Shown: positions 37,126 to 46,211 of the stretch, piece after piece
Numbering within the stretch: position 1 is the stretch's first letter
Layout: each line of letters opens with the position of its first letter
Made by a program: the position numbers and the translations under genes
Assembly (NCBI GenBank): GCA_900315485.1
Contig: OMZI01000003.1
Location: forward strand, 37,226-101,225
Source: an uncultured Eubacteriales bacterium
GTDB lineage: Bacteria; Bacillota; Clostridia; Peptostreptococcales; Anaerovoracaceae
DNA length: 64,000 bases
Direction: 5' to 3'
Notes under the pieces: model-generated
Databases searched by the model: none
What the model was told of the DNA's origin: nothing
Seen by the model: only the letters and a program-made list of their open reading frames with translations

Positions 37126-37374
37126 ATGAACACATACATAGCAACATTCTTCATGCATTTCGGATCAATAAGGTATGAGAGGCTCTGCAAGAGCAAGGGG
37201 TATCAGGCGAGAACTATGCCTGTCCCGCGCAATCTCAGCTCAAGCTGCGGCACCTGTGTCAAGTACACGGCGCCGGAGCCGCTTTACGACCCTGCGCATG
37301 ATGAGATGGAGACGATGGTCATCTGCAACGATGACGGGTCGTACACCACGATCTACCGGGCGGAAGGGCTGTGA
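37126..37374 (+). CDS. DUF3343 (putative Se/S carrier-like) protein
   Basis: ATG 37126 gives 82 residues; the longer frame from 37030 runs through the terminator. TYIATFFMHFGSIRYERLCK is the typical start of DUF3343, followed by ARTMPVPRNLSSSCGTC with a conserved C-x2-C. Family members accompany YedE and selenium genes and are proposed Se/S carriers. No ribosome site is visible; a promoter at 37110-37118 suggests leaderless translation. It ends before a bidirectional terminator. Confidence 0.75.
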   Translation: MNTYIATFFMHFGSIRYERLCKSKGYQARTMPVPRNLSSSCGTCVKYTAPEPLYDPAHDEMETMVICNDDGSYTTIYRAEGL

Positions 37375-37397
37375 TACAGTTCTGAATAATGCAAAAC

Positions 37398-37433
37398 AAA
37401 AATGCGAAAGCGCTGTGACGCTTTCGCATTTTT
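37398..37433. terminator. Bidirectional terminator
   Basis: AAAAATGCGAAAGCG (37398-37412) and CGCTTTCGCATTTTT (37419-37433) pair perfectly around a 6-nt loop, serving both convergent genes. Confidence 0.92.
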
Positions 37434-37450
37434 CTTGCTGTGATGCAGGC

Positions 37451-40372
37451 CTATATGCTGAGGATCTCAAGTCCGTCGCACTTGTCTAGCGCGGACTTAG
37501 GTCCGGTGACGCATACGCTTCCGTCTTCCGCGAGAGCTCTGAAGGCTTCGCGCCACTCAAGAAGCTGTGCCGGTGTGGTCTCGAGTATCTCGCGTCTGAT
37601 CCTGATGCGGTCTTCATCCGTGAAGCCTGAGAACCAGAAGTCGTCTGCCGAGCGGCCCTTGGTCGCAGGTGAGACGAGAGGCTCGGTCTGCGCGATGGTC
37701 GAGATGATGAATCCGTCAATACTTCCTTCAGGAGCATCGCCGAATGAATCAAGGAATCCCGGCATCGTTTTGTATGTATTGAGCGATTTTTCCGGGCTCG
37801 GGTCTCTGTATGAGTAGCAGAGATAGCTGCCTGTCCTGCTCGCATTCACGGATGTGCCGTATGCACCGCCCTTGACCCTGATCTCGTTCCAGAGGTATGC
37901 GAGCGAGAGTATGTTGGCAGCTACGGACATGCTGCCTGCCGGTTTCATATCTGTCTTCGACAGGTCATATGCGCGCACTGCGTGGGATACCGATGCAGGT
38001 ACCTGCAGTCCGAGCTTTGCCGGAAGCGGCGATATGTAGCTGACTGATGCAGGGCGGGCCTTGCCTTCGGAAAGAAGTGCGGTGAAGCCCGAGATATCTG
38101 CAGGCTCCGATGCAGTGATGCTGACATAAGCGCCTGCCTTTACTACCGTGCGTGCAATGAGGTCGCGGGCGAACTCGTTGAAGCCGTTGATCCTTGCATC
38201 GAACTCGTGGTAGAGACCATGCATGTAGTTTATGAATGTGCATCCGTTGAGAGCTTCGGCAGCTGCATCTCTTGATGAGTAGTGGGACCTTGCTGCATAT
38301 ACTGCGAGCCTGTGGCCGGAGGATACAGCATAGCGTCTGCCTTCATCGTCTATCTGCGCAACGAGCTCCTTCATGAGAGCCTTGTCATCGAATTTTGTGC
38401 GTGTGAGGATCTCAACGATCAGCTCTTCTGCGTGGCTGAGATTCTCTTTCAGTACTGATGCTCTCGCCCTGAGGCAAGGTGTGCATGCAGAAGTGTCGCC
38501 ATCCTTCGCAAGTACATCGATGCCGAAGGTCATCGAGCCTACATACATCTTGATCTCGTTCTGAAGCTCCGTTACGCTGTAGTTCTCTGTAGGGAGGTCC
38601 TTGTAGAACTCCGTGATGAGTGCCGCAGGCGCCAGATCTTCATACGGAAGGTCTGTCAGAGGGAAGTATGCGTTGATATATACGATGCCCTTGGTCGGCA
38701 CAGGGTGATAGAGCAAAGTGACTCCGTCTGTCTCACTGACCTCGGTGCCTATAAGCTCAGGTGTGCGCTTTATATCCTTAAGATCGAGCTGCGGTATCGT
38801 CGCGAGGGATTCCTCACTGTCAGGCGTCGCCTGCCATGTGTTGAGTCCTGCGTTGAGGTCTTCAAGTGCCTTGCGGCCGGCATCATCCAGTGCGGATACT
38901 TCGCTGCGGACGCGTTCTGCCTCTGCTGCTGCATTCTCATCTCCGAGCTCTGCTGAAGGTATTAGGGTCAGCCTTGTCAGGGAATCTGTATCCAGCAGAT
39001 ATTCCTCTGCCAGTGATCTTATGTATTCAGGTGTCAGATCCTTGCGGAGCAGGGATATAGCCTCATTGCTCTTAAGGTACAGAGCAGGGTCGCCGTCATA
39101 CAGCCATGCGCCGTATACCGCGTTGGCTCTGTAGATACCCTGCGGTTCAGGATACTGCCTGAATCTGAAATCGGTCTGGTTGACGATGGCGATGAGATCT
39201 CTTTCAGGGATCCCGGCTTCAAGCTCTTTGCTGACCGCATCTTTTATGATCTCAAGCAGGCGGTCTCCGGCTGCTCGGACTCTTGATTCGTAATCAGCCG
39301 AAGTATCGTCATCGGAAAGTGCTGAAGGATCAACTCCTCTGAATGTCATCATGAGGTAAGGCTGTGCTATGCCGTCCGAGATGTACAGCTCCATGTCCTC
39401 GGCGAGTCCTGATGACAGGACCGCTCTTTTGAGCGGCGACTCGTTCGAGTCGGCAAGCTGCTCATTCAGGACGCTGAGAGCGAGCAGCTTGTCCCTGTCC
39501 GCCCATGTGCCTGCTATCCTGCCGAACACGATCATGGCTTTGCCTTCGTCATCACTTACTTCGTATCTGCATACTTCATCCTTTACACAAGGAGTCTGCA
39601 TCTCTATCTGAGGCAGGTCTTCAAGCCTGTCATAATCCGCGAGATAGGACTCGATCATTGTGAGAGTCTTCTCCAGCGGAATGTCCCCGTCAAGATAGAA
39701 ATACGCATTGGAAGGGTGATAGAACCTCTTATATCTTGCGATGAAATCATCGTATGTGAGATCAGGGATCGCATCAGGATCCCCGCCTGAATTGTATCCG
39801 TAGCATGTATCAGGGAAGAGGAGCTTGCCGAGAGTGCGCTCTGCGACTTCATCGACATTGGACATCGCACCCTTCATCTCGTTGAATACGACACCCTTGT
39901 ATACCGGCTCATCTCCGTCTGTATCTATATGCCAGCCCTCTTGGTAGAAAATATTAGGGTTGGTGAGGATGCTCGGTCGGAATACCGCATCGAGATATAC
40001 TTCCATAAGGTTGAGATAATCCTGCTCCATGCGGCTCGAGACCGGATAGAGAGTCTTATCCGAATATGTCATAGCGTTGAGGAATGTGTTCATCGACGTC
40101 TTGAGAAGCTCGACGAAAGGCTCCTTGACCGGATATTTGTCCGAGCCGCAGAGCACCGAGTGCTCAAGTATGTGGAAGACACCAGTATTGTCCTCAGGCA
40201 GAGTCCTGAATCCTACCGAGAAGAGCTTGTTCTCCTCGCTGCTCTGTGCCCATATGAGGCGGGCGCCTGTCCTGTCGTGTTCCATCTCGATGAGACGGCC
40301 TTCGAATTCCTCGATATCGCGGATCCTCGTAACAGTGAATCCGTGCATTTTGTCATTAACATTTAAATTCAT
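37451..40372 (-). CDS. M16C family insulinase-like zinc peptidase
   Basis: TTG 40378 and ATGs 40375 and 40372 are in frame; ATG 40372 lies 7 nt from GAGG (973 aa). Zn-binding HILEH is in TGVFHILEHSVLCGS (about residue 70), and the third ligand Glu in VVFNEMKGAMSN. The length and two-half structure match the presequence-protease / PreP-like M16C group, which encloses and degrades peptides up to about 70 residues. There is no signal peptide, so it is cytoplasmic. It is monocistronic. Confidence 0.93.
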   Translation of the reverse strand: MNLNVNDKMHGFTVTRIRDIEEFEGRLIEMEHDRTGARLIWAQSSEENKLFSVGFRTLPEDNTGVFHILEHSVLCGSDKYPVKEPFVELLKTSMNTFLNAMTYSDKTLYPVSSRMEQDYLNLMEVYLDAVFRPSILTNPNIFYQEGWHIDTDGDEPVYKGVVFNEMKGAMSNVDEVAERTLGKLLFPDTCYGYNSGGDPDAIPDLTYDDFIARYKRFYHPSNAYFYLDGDIPLEKTLTMIESYLADYDRLEDLPQIEMQTPCVKDEVCRYEVSDDEGKAMIVFGRIAGTWADRDKLLALSVLNEQLADSNESPLKRAVLSSGLAEDMELYISDGIAQPYLMMTFRGVDPSALSDDDTSADYESRVRAAGDRLLEIIKDAVSKELEAGIPERDLIAIVNQTDFRFRQYPEPQGIYRANAVYGAWLYDGDPALYLKSNEAISLLRKDLTPEYIRSLAEEYLLDTDSLTRLTLIPSAELGDENAAAEAERVRSEVSALDDAGRKALEDLNAGLNTWQATPDSEESLATIPQLDLKDIKRTPELIGTEVSETDGVTLLYHPVPTKGIVYINAYFPLTDLPYEDLAPAALITEFYKDLPTENYSVTELQNEIKMYVGSMTFGIDVLAKDGDTSACTPCLRARASVLKENLSHAEELIVEILTRTKFDDKALMKELVAQIDDEGRRYAVSSGHRLAVYAARSHYSSRDAAAEALNGCTFINYMHGLYHEFDARINGFNEFARDLIARTVVKAGAYVSITASEPADISGFTALLSEGKARPASVSYISPLPAKLGLQVPASVSHAVRAYDLSKTDMKPAGSMSVAANILSLAYLWNEIRVKGGAYGTSVNASRTGSYLCYSYRDPSPEKSLNTYKTMPGFLDSFGDAPEGSIDGFIISTIAQTEPLVSPATKGRSADDFWFSGFTDEDRIRIRREILETTPAQLLEWREAFRALAEDGSVCVTGPKSALDKCDGLEILSI

Positions 40373-40465
40373 CATCAAACCTCAATAAAAAATAGCTACG
40401 GCTGCCGCCGTTAAAACCAACGAACTAATTATAACACCATCCCTGCAAATAATATGTCTGCTTTG

Positions 40466-40474
40466 TGATATAAT
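40466..40474 (+). promoter_or_regulatory. Extended -10 of the HerA-like gene
   Basis: TGATATAAT, 46 nt before ATG 40520. Confidence 0.5.
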
Positions 40475-40519
40475 ATCCCCAATAGCGTAAGAATAATCAC
40501 CTGAACGTCGGAAAGGAGG

Positions 40520-42364
40520 ATGCGCATCCGCGGGACGGGATGTGCAAAACCTATGACAGATAACGGACTTATATATTTTGCAAGAAACGGAAAAGAAGCC
40601 GGATCGAGTGAGAAGATCTGCATGCGCCCTGACAAGGCCAACAGACACGGATTCATCTGCGGTGCTACCGGTACGGGAAAGTCAGTGACTCTCAAGGTGC
40701 TCGCGGAGAGCTTCTCTCAGATCGGCGTGCCGGTATTCATGTCGGACGTCAAGGGTGACATGGCGGGCATAGCTGTTGCCGGTGATGACAATGAAGGCAT
40801 GCAGAAGAGGCTCGACAGGTTCGGCATTCGTGACATTTTCGAGTATCAGGGATACCCGGTATCCATTTTCGACATTTACTGCGACAAGGGAACTCCGCTC
40901 CGCACGACGGTATCGGAGATGGGGCCGCAGCTGTTCTCGCAGGTCCTCGACCTGAATGATACACAGACTGAGCTGATGCAGGTCATCTTCAAGATAGCAG
41001 ACGACCTCGGACTCATTCTCGTCGACACCAAGGACATGAAGGCGATGCTGCAGTATGCCGCTGACCATAACGCAGATTTCAAGATGGACTACGGCAACAT
41101 CCCGCAGCAGTCGGCTTCGGCTATCATCCGTGCGATCGTAGCGCTGGAGTCAGAGGGAGCTGACAGGTTCTTCGGCGAGCCTGCGATCGACATCCGGGAC
41201 TTCTTCCTGACAGCACCGGACGGACGCGGCATCATCAACATCCTCGATGCCGAGACGCTTATAAACAAGCCGAGACTCTACTCGGCATTCATGCTGTACC
41301 TGCTGTCCGAGCTCTTCGAGGTGCTGCCTGAGGTAGGCGATCCTGAAAAGCCTAAGATGGTATTCTTCTTCGACGAAGCGCATCTTCTTTTCAAGAACGC
41401 GAGCAAGAGCCTCCTCGAGAAGATCGAGCAGGTCGTCAAGCTCATAAGATCCAAGGGCGTATCCATTTTCTTCGTTACGCAGAGCCCGGGAGACATTCCT
41501 AATGCAGTAATGGCACAGCTCGGAAACAAGATCGAGCACGGCCTGCACGCATACACTCCTGCAGAGCAGAAGGTGGTCAAGGCTGCAGCCGAGTCATTCA
41601 GGGTCAATCCTGAATTCGACACAGAGGAGCTCCTCCTGAACCTCGCAACAGGTGAGGCTGTTGTCTCTGTCCTCGACGAGAACGGAGCACCTTCGATGGC
41701 ACAGCACGCTTACGTTTTGCCTCCTGAGAGCCGCATGGGACCTCTCGAGGACGCAGAGAGAGCAGAGCTCGTTCAGAACTCGATCCTGAACAGCAAGTAT
41801 GAGACGATGATCGACTCCGTATCTGCCTATGAAGTCATTACGGGCAGAACGCCTCAGGCTCCGGCGGGAGCATCTGCAGGCGGCGGATACACATACAGTG
41901 CGGATTTCAACACTCCTGTTCAGCCGGTTCCGCAGACTGAGGATGCTGCATATGCTGCAGAGGAAGATCAGAGCGCAGATGTAAGTGCAGAGGCTGCACC
42001 TGCAGCTGACGGTGAGATCTCATTCGACGTCGAGATGGAAGTGGCAAAACAGCATGAGGAGCTGAACTCCAGATTCCCGCAGGAAGAGGCAGAGAGCAAA
42101 ACATCTCAGAAGAGTTCCTCAAAGGCGGCCAAGGCAGACGCAGAGGAAGAGGAGGGCGGACGCTCGCTCGGAGACATGGCTGACAGCTTCCTCGGAAAGA
42201 GCGGGACCAGACAGGTCATGAGATCGACCGGAGGATCGATCGGAAGAGAGATCGGCAAGACCATCGGAGAGGCTGTCCTCGGTAAGAAGGGCAGAACGAT
42301 CGGAGGCAACATCGGATCCGCGATCGGAAGGAACCTCTTCGGAACACTGACTAAGAGAAAATAG
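40520..42364 (+). CDS. HerA-like ATPase (DUF853 / helicase HerA-like)
   Basis: This 614-residue protein is numbered from ATG 40520, where GGAGG abuts the ATG directly; ATG 40553 is an alternative without a clear ribosome site, so the start is uncertain. Walker A is GATGTGKS (48-55), followed by VPVFMSDVKGDMAG; Walker B is MVFFFDEAHLLF; VSIFFVTQSPGDIPNAVMAQ is the family block. Residues about 440-560 are low-complexity acidic and Ala/Gly-rich; the last 60 are Gly/Arg-rich (GGSIGREIGKTIGEAVLG). DUF853 members are widespread and their exact role is unknown. No NurA nuclease is nearby. It is 10 nt before the editing-protein gene. Confidence 0.85.
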   Translation: MRIRGTGCAKPMTDNGLIYFARNGKEAGSSEKICMRPDKANRHGFICGATGTGKSVTLKVLAESFSQIGVPVFMSDVKGDMAGIAVAGDDNEGMQKRLDRFGIRDIFEYQGYPVSIFDIYCDKGTPLRTTVSEMGPQLFSQVLDLNDTQTELMQVIFKIADDLGLILVDTKDMKAMLQYAADHNADFKMDYGNIPQQSASAIIRAIVALESEGADRFFGEPAIDIRDFFLTAPDGRGIINILDAETLINKPRLYSAFMLYLLSELFEVLPEVGDPEKPKMVFFFDEAHLLFKNASKSLLEKIEQVVKLIRSKGVSIFFVTQSPGDIPNAVMAQLGNKIEHGLHAYTPAEQKVVKAAAESFRVNPEFDTEELLLNLATGEAVVSVLDENGAPSMAQHAYVLPPESRMGPLEDAERAELVQNSILNSKYETMIDSVSAYEVITGRTPQAPAGASAGGGYTYSADFNTPVQPVPQTEDAAYAAEEDQSADVSAEAAPAADGEISFDVEMEVAKQHEELNSRFPQEEAESKTSQKSSSKAAKADAEEEEGGRSLGDMADSFLGKSGTRQVMRSTGGSIGREIGKTIGEAVLGKKGRTIGGNIGSAIGRNLFGTLTKRK

Positions 42365-42374
42365 GAGGGAAGAC

Positions 42375-42863
42375 ATGCCGCTGACCAGGAAGGACATTAC
42401 AGATCTTCTGGATTCGAAAAAGATAAAGTATGAGATCGTTGAACATCAGCCTGTATACACGATAGACGAGATGCTCGAATGCGAGATCCCTCATCTGGAT
42501 CAGATAGCCAAGAACCTATTCATCAGAGATGACAAGAAGAGGAAATACTATCTGATCACATGCCTTGAGGATAAGAAGATCAACCTCAAGGAGTTCAGAA
42601 AAGAGCACGACACGCGCCCGCTGACTTTCGCATCAGAGGATGACCTGATGGCCAAGCTTGGACTCTACCGCGGCGCTGTTACACCTTTCGGCATACTCAA
42701 TAATGAAGAAAAGGATGTCATCGTCTTCCTCGACAAGGACTACGAGAACAAGATCATGGGCATCCATCCGTGCGACAACACAGCGACCGTATTCGTCAAT
42801 ACAAGAGACGTTGTAAAACTGCTGAAGGAGCACGGCAACGAGATCCACTTCATCAAGATGTAA
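42375..42863 (+). CDS. YbaK/ProX-type prolyl-tRNA editing protein
   Basis: This 162-residue protein has the trans-editing domain fold: KYEIVEHQPVYTIDEM at the start, IAKNLFIRDDKKRKYYLITC, and TPFGILNNEEKDVIVFLD. Such proteins hydrolyse mischarged Ala- or Cys-tRNA(Pro). The Lys-bearing AKNLF block is intact. It is co-transcribed with the HerA-like gene and ends at a terminator. Confidence 0.9.
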   Translation: MPLTRKDITDLLDSKKIKYEIVEHQPVYTIDEMLECEIPHLDQIAKNLFIRDDKKRKYYLITCLEDKKINLKEFRKEHDTRPLTFASEDDLMAKLGLYRGAVTPFGILNNEEKDVIVFLDKDYENKIMGIHPCDNTATVFVNTRDVVKLLKEHGNEIHFIKM

Positions 42864-42936
42864 GTGAGCTGCATCAGTTCTGTGATGCCGGTGCAGGCTT
42901 CAGGATCACATCAGAATAACATGCAAAACAATATGA

Positions 42937-42971
42937 GATGCACTCCCGGGCTGCGGGGTGCATCTTTTTTC
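42937..42971 (+). terminator. Terminator after the editing-protein gene
   Basis: GATGCAC...CCC (42937-42947) pairs with GGGGTGCATC (42955-42964), then six T's. Confidence 0.8.
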
Positions 42972-43008
42972 TGAACAGCTGTCAACTTATGTATCGCCAT
43001 AAAAACAT

Positions 43009-43066
43009 AATTCCTATTGACGAAGTAGGAATTAAGGAGTATATTCCTATCTAACAGGTAGGAAAT
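43009..43066 (+). promoter_or_regulatory. cysK promoter with two CymR-like operators
   Basis: TTGACG (43017-43022) and TATATT (43040-43045) are spaced by 17 nt. AATTCCTA...TAGGAATT (43009-43033) covers the -35, and ATTCCTA...TAGGAAAT (43043-43066) covers the -10. The TTCCTA/TAGGAA dyad resembles the box of CymR, the Rrf2-family cysteine repressor of Firmicutes. Confidence 0.75.
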
Positions 43067-43113
43067 AATATTTACAAAAGTTACAGACTGAACGACGGAA
43101 AGGAGGAGCGCAG

Positions 43114-43227
43114 ATGACCAGAACATTCACCGTAACAAACGATCGCTGTTGTTGTATGGGCATGTGTCCGGGTGTCTGTTCGTATGCGGCAGCTGCGGTG
43201 CTTCGATGTCGTCATACAGCAATTTAA
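43114..43227 (+). CDS. Cys-rich leader peptide of cysK
   Basis: A 37-residue peptide with an excellent ribosome site (AAGGAGG, 7 nt spacing). The central part reads DRCCCMGMCPGVC, with Cys at 12, 13, 14, 18 and 22, and a sixth at 32. The first three are consecutive TGT codons. It lies between the cysK promoter and a strong terminator, in the place of a classic attenuator leader. A slow ribosome at the Cys codons when Cys-tRNA is scarce would leave the downstream hairpin region free. It is probably regulatory rather than a functional product. Confidence 0.75.
   Translation: MTRTFTVTNDRCCCMGMCPGVCSYAAAAVLRCRHTAI
43182..43217 (+). promoter_or_regulatory. Candidate antiterminator hairpin in the cysK leader
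   Basis: GTATGCGGCA (43182-43191) pairs with TGTCG-T-CATAC (43207-43217). Its loop contains CGGTGCTTC (43196-43204), which can pair over all nine positions (one G-U) with GAGGCACCG (43307-43315), the 5' arm of the downstream terminator. Confidence 0.6.
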
Positions 43228-43306
43228 GCAGAAGGTCATAACAAGGCACATTTGACCTGATGCAGCAGACAAACACGATACTTTTATACAATCTCCCTTT
43301 ACTACA

Positions 43307-43336
43307 GAGGCACCGGAAAGGTGCCTCACTTTTTTT
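43307..43336 (+). terminator. Leader terminator (attenuator) before cysK
   Basis: GAGGCACC (43307-43314) and GGTGCCTC (43320-43327) with loop GGAAA, then seven T's at 43330-43336. It lies 90 nt before cysK in the same direction, so it must be bypassed for cysK expression. Confidence 0.9.
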
Positions 43337-43425
43337 AGTCAATTACCGGACAACACTGAAACCGGCAAACAATATAACAATTTTCACTATAACCACGGGG
43401 ACAAGAGAAATGGAGGAATGAAACA

Positions 43426-44361
43426 ATGGCAAATATCAGACAGAGCATGACAGAACTTATCGGCGGAACACCAATTCTCCAGCTGAACAGATACAGCGAA
43501 GAAGCAGGGATCACGGGTGCAAACATTCTCGCAAAGCTCGAGTATCTAAATCCTGCAGGATCGGTCAAGGACAGGATCGCACTCAGAATGATCGAAGATG
43601 CAGAGGAAAAGGGCATCATCGGACCGGGAGCTACCATCATCGAGCCGACAAGTGGCAATACGGGTATCGGTCTGGCTGCAGTTGCAACTGCAAGAGGCTA
43701 CAGAGCTATTCTTACACTCCCGGATACCATGAGTGTAGAGCGCAGAACCATGCTGAAGGCATACGGCGCTGAGCTCGTGCTGACCGAAGGGGCAAAGGGA
43801 ATGAAGGGAGCTATAGCCAAGGCTGAGGAGCTGAAAAACGAGATCGAGGGGGCTGTGATCCTCGGACAGTTCGTCAATCCTGCAAACCCTGAAGCTCACT
43901 ACCTGACAACAGGTCCTGAGATCTGGGATCAGACAGACGGAAATGTAGACATCTTCGTTGCAGGCGTAGGAACAGGCGGAACTCTTACAGGCGTAGGCAA
44001 GTTCCTCAAGGAGCAGAACCCGGAAGTCAAGGTGGTCGCAGTAGAGCCGTCGACCAGCCCGGTCCTGTCAAAGGGTGAAGCCGGATCCCATAAGATCCAG
44101 GGCATAGGTGCAGGATTCGTACCTGATACACTCGACACATCTGTATACGATGAAGTTCTTACTATAGATAACGAAGATGCTTTTGCAGAGGGGAAGAGAT
44201 TTGCCGGAGCTGAGGGCATACTCGTAGGTATTTCTTCAGGCGCTGCTCTCAAGGCGGCATCGATACTTGCGGCAAGACCTGAGAACGCAGGAAAGAACAT
44301 CGTAGTCCTGCTGCCTGATTCAGGCGACAGATACCTCTCGACACCGCTGTTTGCAGACTAG
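43426..44361 (+). CDS. cysK: Cysteine synthase A (O-acetylserine sulfhydrylase)
   Basis: This 311-residue PLP enzyme makes cysteine from O-acetylserine and sulfide. [16 protein letters not shown] carries the Schiff-base Lys; [12 protein letters not shown] is the substrate loop; [16 protein letters not shown] binds the PLP phosphate; VGISSGAA is near the ring nitrogen. Length and motifs are normal. Expression appears controlled twice: by CymR-like boxes on the promoter and by a leader-peptide attenuator. GGAGG lies 9 nt before the ATG. No cysE is adjacent. Confidence 0.96.
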   Translation: MANIRQSMTELIGGTPILQLNRYSEEAGITGANILAKLEYLNPAGSVKDRIALRMIEDAEEKGIIGPGATIIEPTSGNTGIGLAAVATARGYRAILTLPDTMSVERRTMLKAYGAELVLTEGAKGMKGAIAKAEELKNEIEGAVILGQFVNPANPEAHYLTTGPEIWDQTDGNVDIFVAGVGTGGTLTGVGKFLKEQNPEVKVVAVEPSTSPVLSKGEAGSHKIQGIGAGFVPDTLDTSVYDEVLTIDNEDAFAEGKRFAGAEGILVGISSGAALKAASILAARPENAGKNIVVLLPDSGDRYLSTPLFAD

Positions 44362-44460
44362 TCTGACGCAATGTTCAGCGCGGAAAATGGGAAGTAAACG
44401 GACAGTAGATTGTTAAAATGTATACATTTATACAAATTTCGCTGTCTTTATAGACAAATT

Positions 44461-44502
44461 GCCTCGTGATTTGTTAATATAGTTAACAACACGGGGCTTT
44501 TT
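44461..44502 (+). terminator. Terminator of cysK
   Basis: GCCTCGTG...TTGTTAA pairs with TTAACAA...CACGGGGC, then TTTTT. Confidence 0.75.
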
Positions 44503-44580
44503 GTGCGCTTTTATTGAGCACACCGAAAGCCTGTATGGGTTAAAGGTATTAATAATAAGGTTATTATAAGGAGAAGCATT

Positions 44581-46008
44581 ATGAGTTCATTTGTTGGTTT
44601 CATGAACAACATTCTGTATCAGCCGTACATCGTACCGCTGTTCCTGATCGCTGTAGGTATCTACTTCACGATCAGAACCAAGGGCGTACAGATCCGCATG
44701 TTCGGCGAGATGTGCAGAGTCGTTACTGAAAAGCCTTCGGATGACAAGTCGATCTCGTCATTCGGAGCCCTGATGGTTTCCACCGCTTCAAGAGTAGGTA
44801 CAGGAAACATCATCGGTGTATGTACCGCCATCATCCTCGGCGGCCCGGGAGCGATCTTCTGGATGTGGATCACAGCTATCTTCGGCGGAGCAAACGCTTT
44901 CATCGAGTCCACACTGGCTCAGATCTACAAGAAGAAAGCTGATGACGGAACATTCTACGGCGGACCTTCCTACTACATGCAGAATGCTCTTGGAGCAAGA
45001 TGGCTCGGAATCATCTTCTCCGTACTGATCATCTTCACATACGCAGTAGGATACAACATGCTCGCTGCATTCAACCTGCAGTCGACATTCGCTACATTCA
45101 GCTTCTATCATGAGAAGACCACTCCGATGATCATCGGAATCATCCTCGCAGTGCTCTTCGCTGTTATCATCCTCGGCGGTGCCAAGAAGCTGACCAACGT
45201 TACCGGAGTTCTTGTTCCTGTAATGGGCGTTGCATACGTACTGATCTCGATCGTAGTACTTGTGATGAACGCAAAGAATCTCGGAACAATGTTCGGAATG
45301 ATCTTCGGAAGCGCATTCGACTTCCAGGCTATCTTCGGCGGTTTCACAGGATCATGCATCATGTGGGGTCTCAAGAGAGGTCTCTACTCCAACGAAGCTG
45401 GTATGGGTTCTGCTCCTAACGCAGCTGCAAAGGCTGAAGTAGCACACCCGGTCAAGCAGGGTCTCGTACAGACACTGTCCGTATTCATCGATACACTGCT
45501 GATCTGCTCAGCTACAGCATTCATGTGCCTGTCCACTACAGGCATTTCTCCTGCAAACTTCGTACTCGAGGACGGCGGAGCTGACGCAGCAGGATATGTA
45601 CAGAGCTGCCTGCACACAACACTTGGCGGATTCGGACCTATCTTCATCGCTGTATCGATGTCACTGTTCGCATTCACCACACTAATCGGAAACTACTCAT
45701 ACTGCGAAGGCTGTTTTGCATTCATCCTCAAGAGAGACATGAACAAGACAGAGCTGATCATCTTCAGAATTATCGCTATCGTCCTCGTATTCCTCGGAGC
45801 TATCTCCTCCGCAGGTCTCGTATGGGATACAGCTGACATGTTCCAGGGCCTGATGGTAGTATGCAACATTCCTACTATCGCTATCCTCGGCGGAACAGCT
45901 ATCAAGGCACTCAATGATTACACAGCTCAGAAGAAGGAAGGCAAAGCACCTCACTTCCACGCTGCAGACATCGGCCTTACAGACGACAATGTAGATTGCT
46001 GGAAATAA
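44581..46008 (+). CDS. Alanine/glycine:cation symporter (AGCS family)
   Basis: This 475-residue membrane protein has about eleven spans. SRVGTGNIIGVCTAIILGGPGAIFW is in the family's first signature region (STASRVGTGN), and NEAGMGSAPNAAAKAEVAHP is the second. AGCS proteins take up alanine or glycine with Na+ (or H+). It is monocistronic, with AAGGAG before the ATG and a terminator after. Confidence 0.95.
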   Translation: MSSFVGFMNNILYQPYIVPLFLIAVGIYFTIRTKGVQIRMFGEMCRVVTEKPSDDKSISSFGALMVSTASRVGTGNIIGVCTAIILGGPGAIFWMWITAIFGGANAFIESTLAQIYKKKADDGTFYGGPSYYMQNALGARWLGIIFSVLIIFTYAVGYNMLAAFNLQSTFATFSFYHEKTTPMIIGIILAVLFAVIILGGAKKLTNVTGVLVPVMGVAYVLISIVVLVMNAKNLGTMFGMIFGSAFDFQAIFGGFTGSCIMWGLKRGLYSNEAGMGSAPNAAAKAEVAHPVKQGLVQTLSVFIDTLLICSATAFMCLSTTGISPANFVLEDGGADAAGYVQSCLHTTLGGFGPIFIAVSMSLFAFTTLIGNYSYCEGCFAFILKRDMNKTELIIFRIIAIVLVFLGAISSAGLVWDTADMFQGLMVVCNIPTIAILGGTAIKALNDYTAQKKEGKAPHFHAADIGLTDDNVDCWK

Positions 46009-46072
46009 TTTTCAGAGAAGCTGCGCACGAGCCGTTAAGATAATTTTACTTACGGCAGAATACAGTAACACG

Positions 46073-46101
46073 GGAGGCGTTCGAAAGAGCGCCTCCTTTA
46101 T
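46073..46101 (+). terminator. Terminator of the AGCS gene
   Basis: GGAGGCG (46073-46079) pairs with CGCCTCC (46090-46096), then TTTATT. Confidence 0.7.
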
Positions 46102-46194
46102 TGTGCCTGAGCATTAATAAAAGTGACGCGCGAAAACTCCGCATCACAGTATGCGCATACCGGCGCAAGCAACTTTTTCAGGTATGTCAACTTA

Positions 46195-46203
46195 TGCTAC
46201 AAT
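46195..46203 (+). promoter_or_regulatory. Extended -10 directly before the YgjP-like gene
   Basis: TGCTACAAT ends 9 nt before ATG 46212; a TTTTCA at 46175-46180 could be the -35. The 5' UTR would be only about 2 nt. Confidence 0.5.
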
Positions 46204-46211
46204 AATTATGT

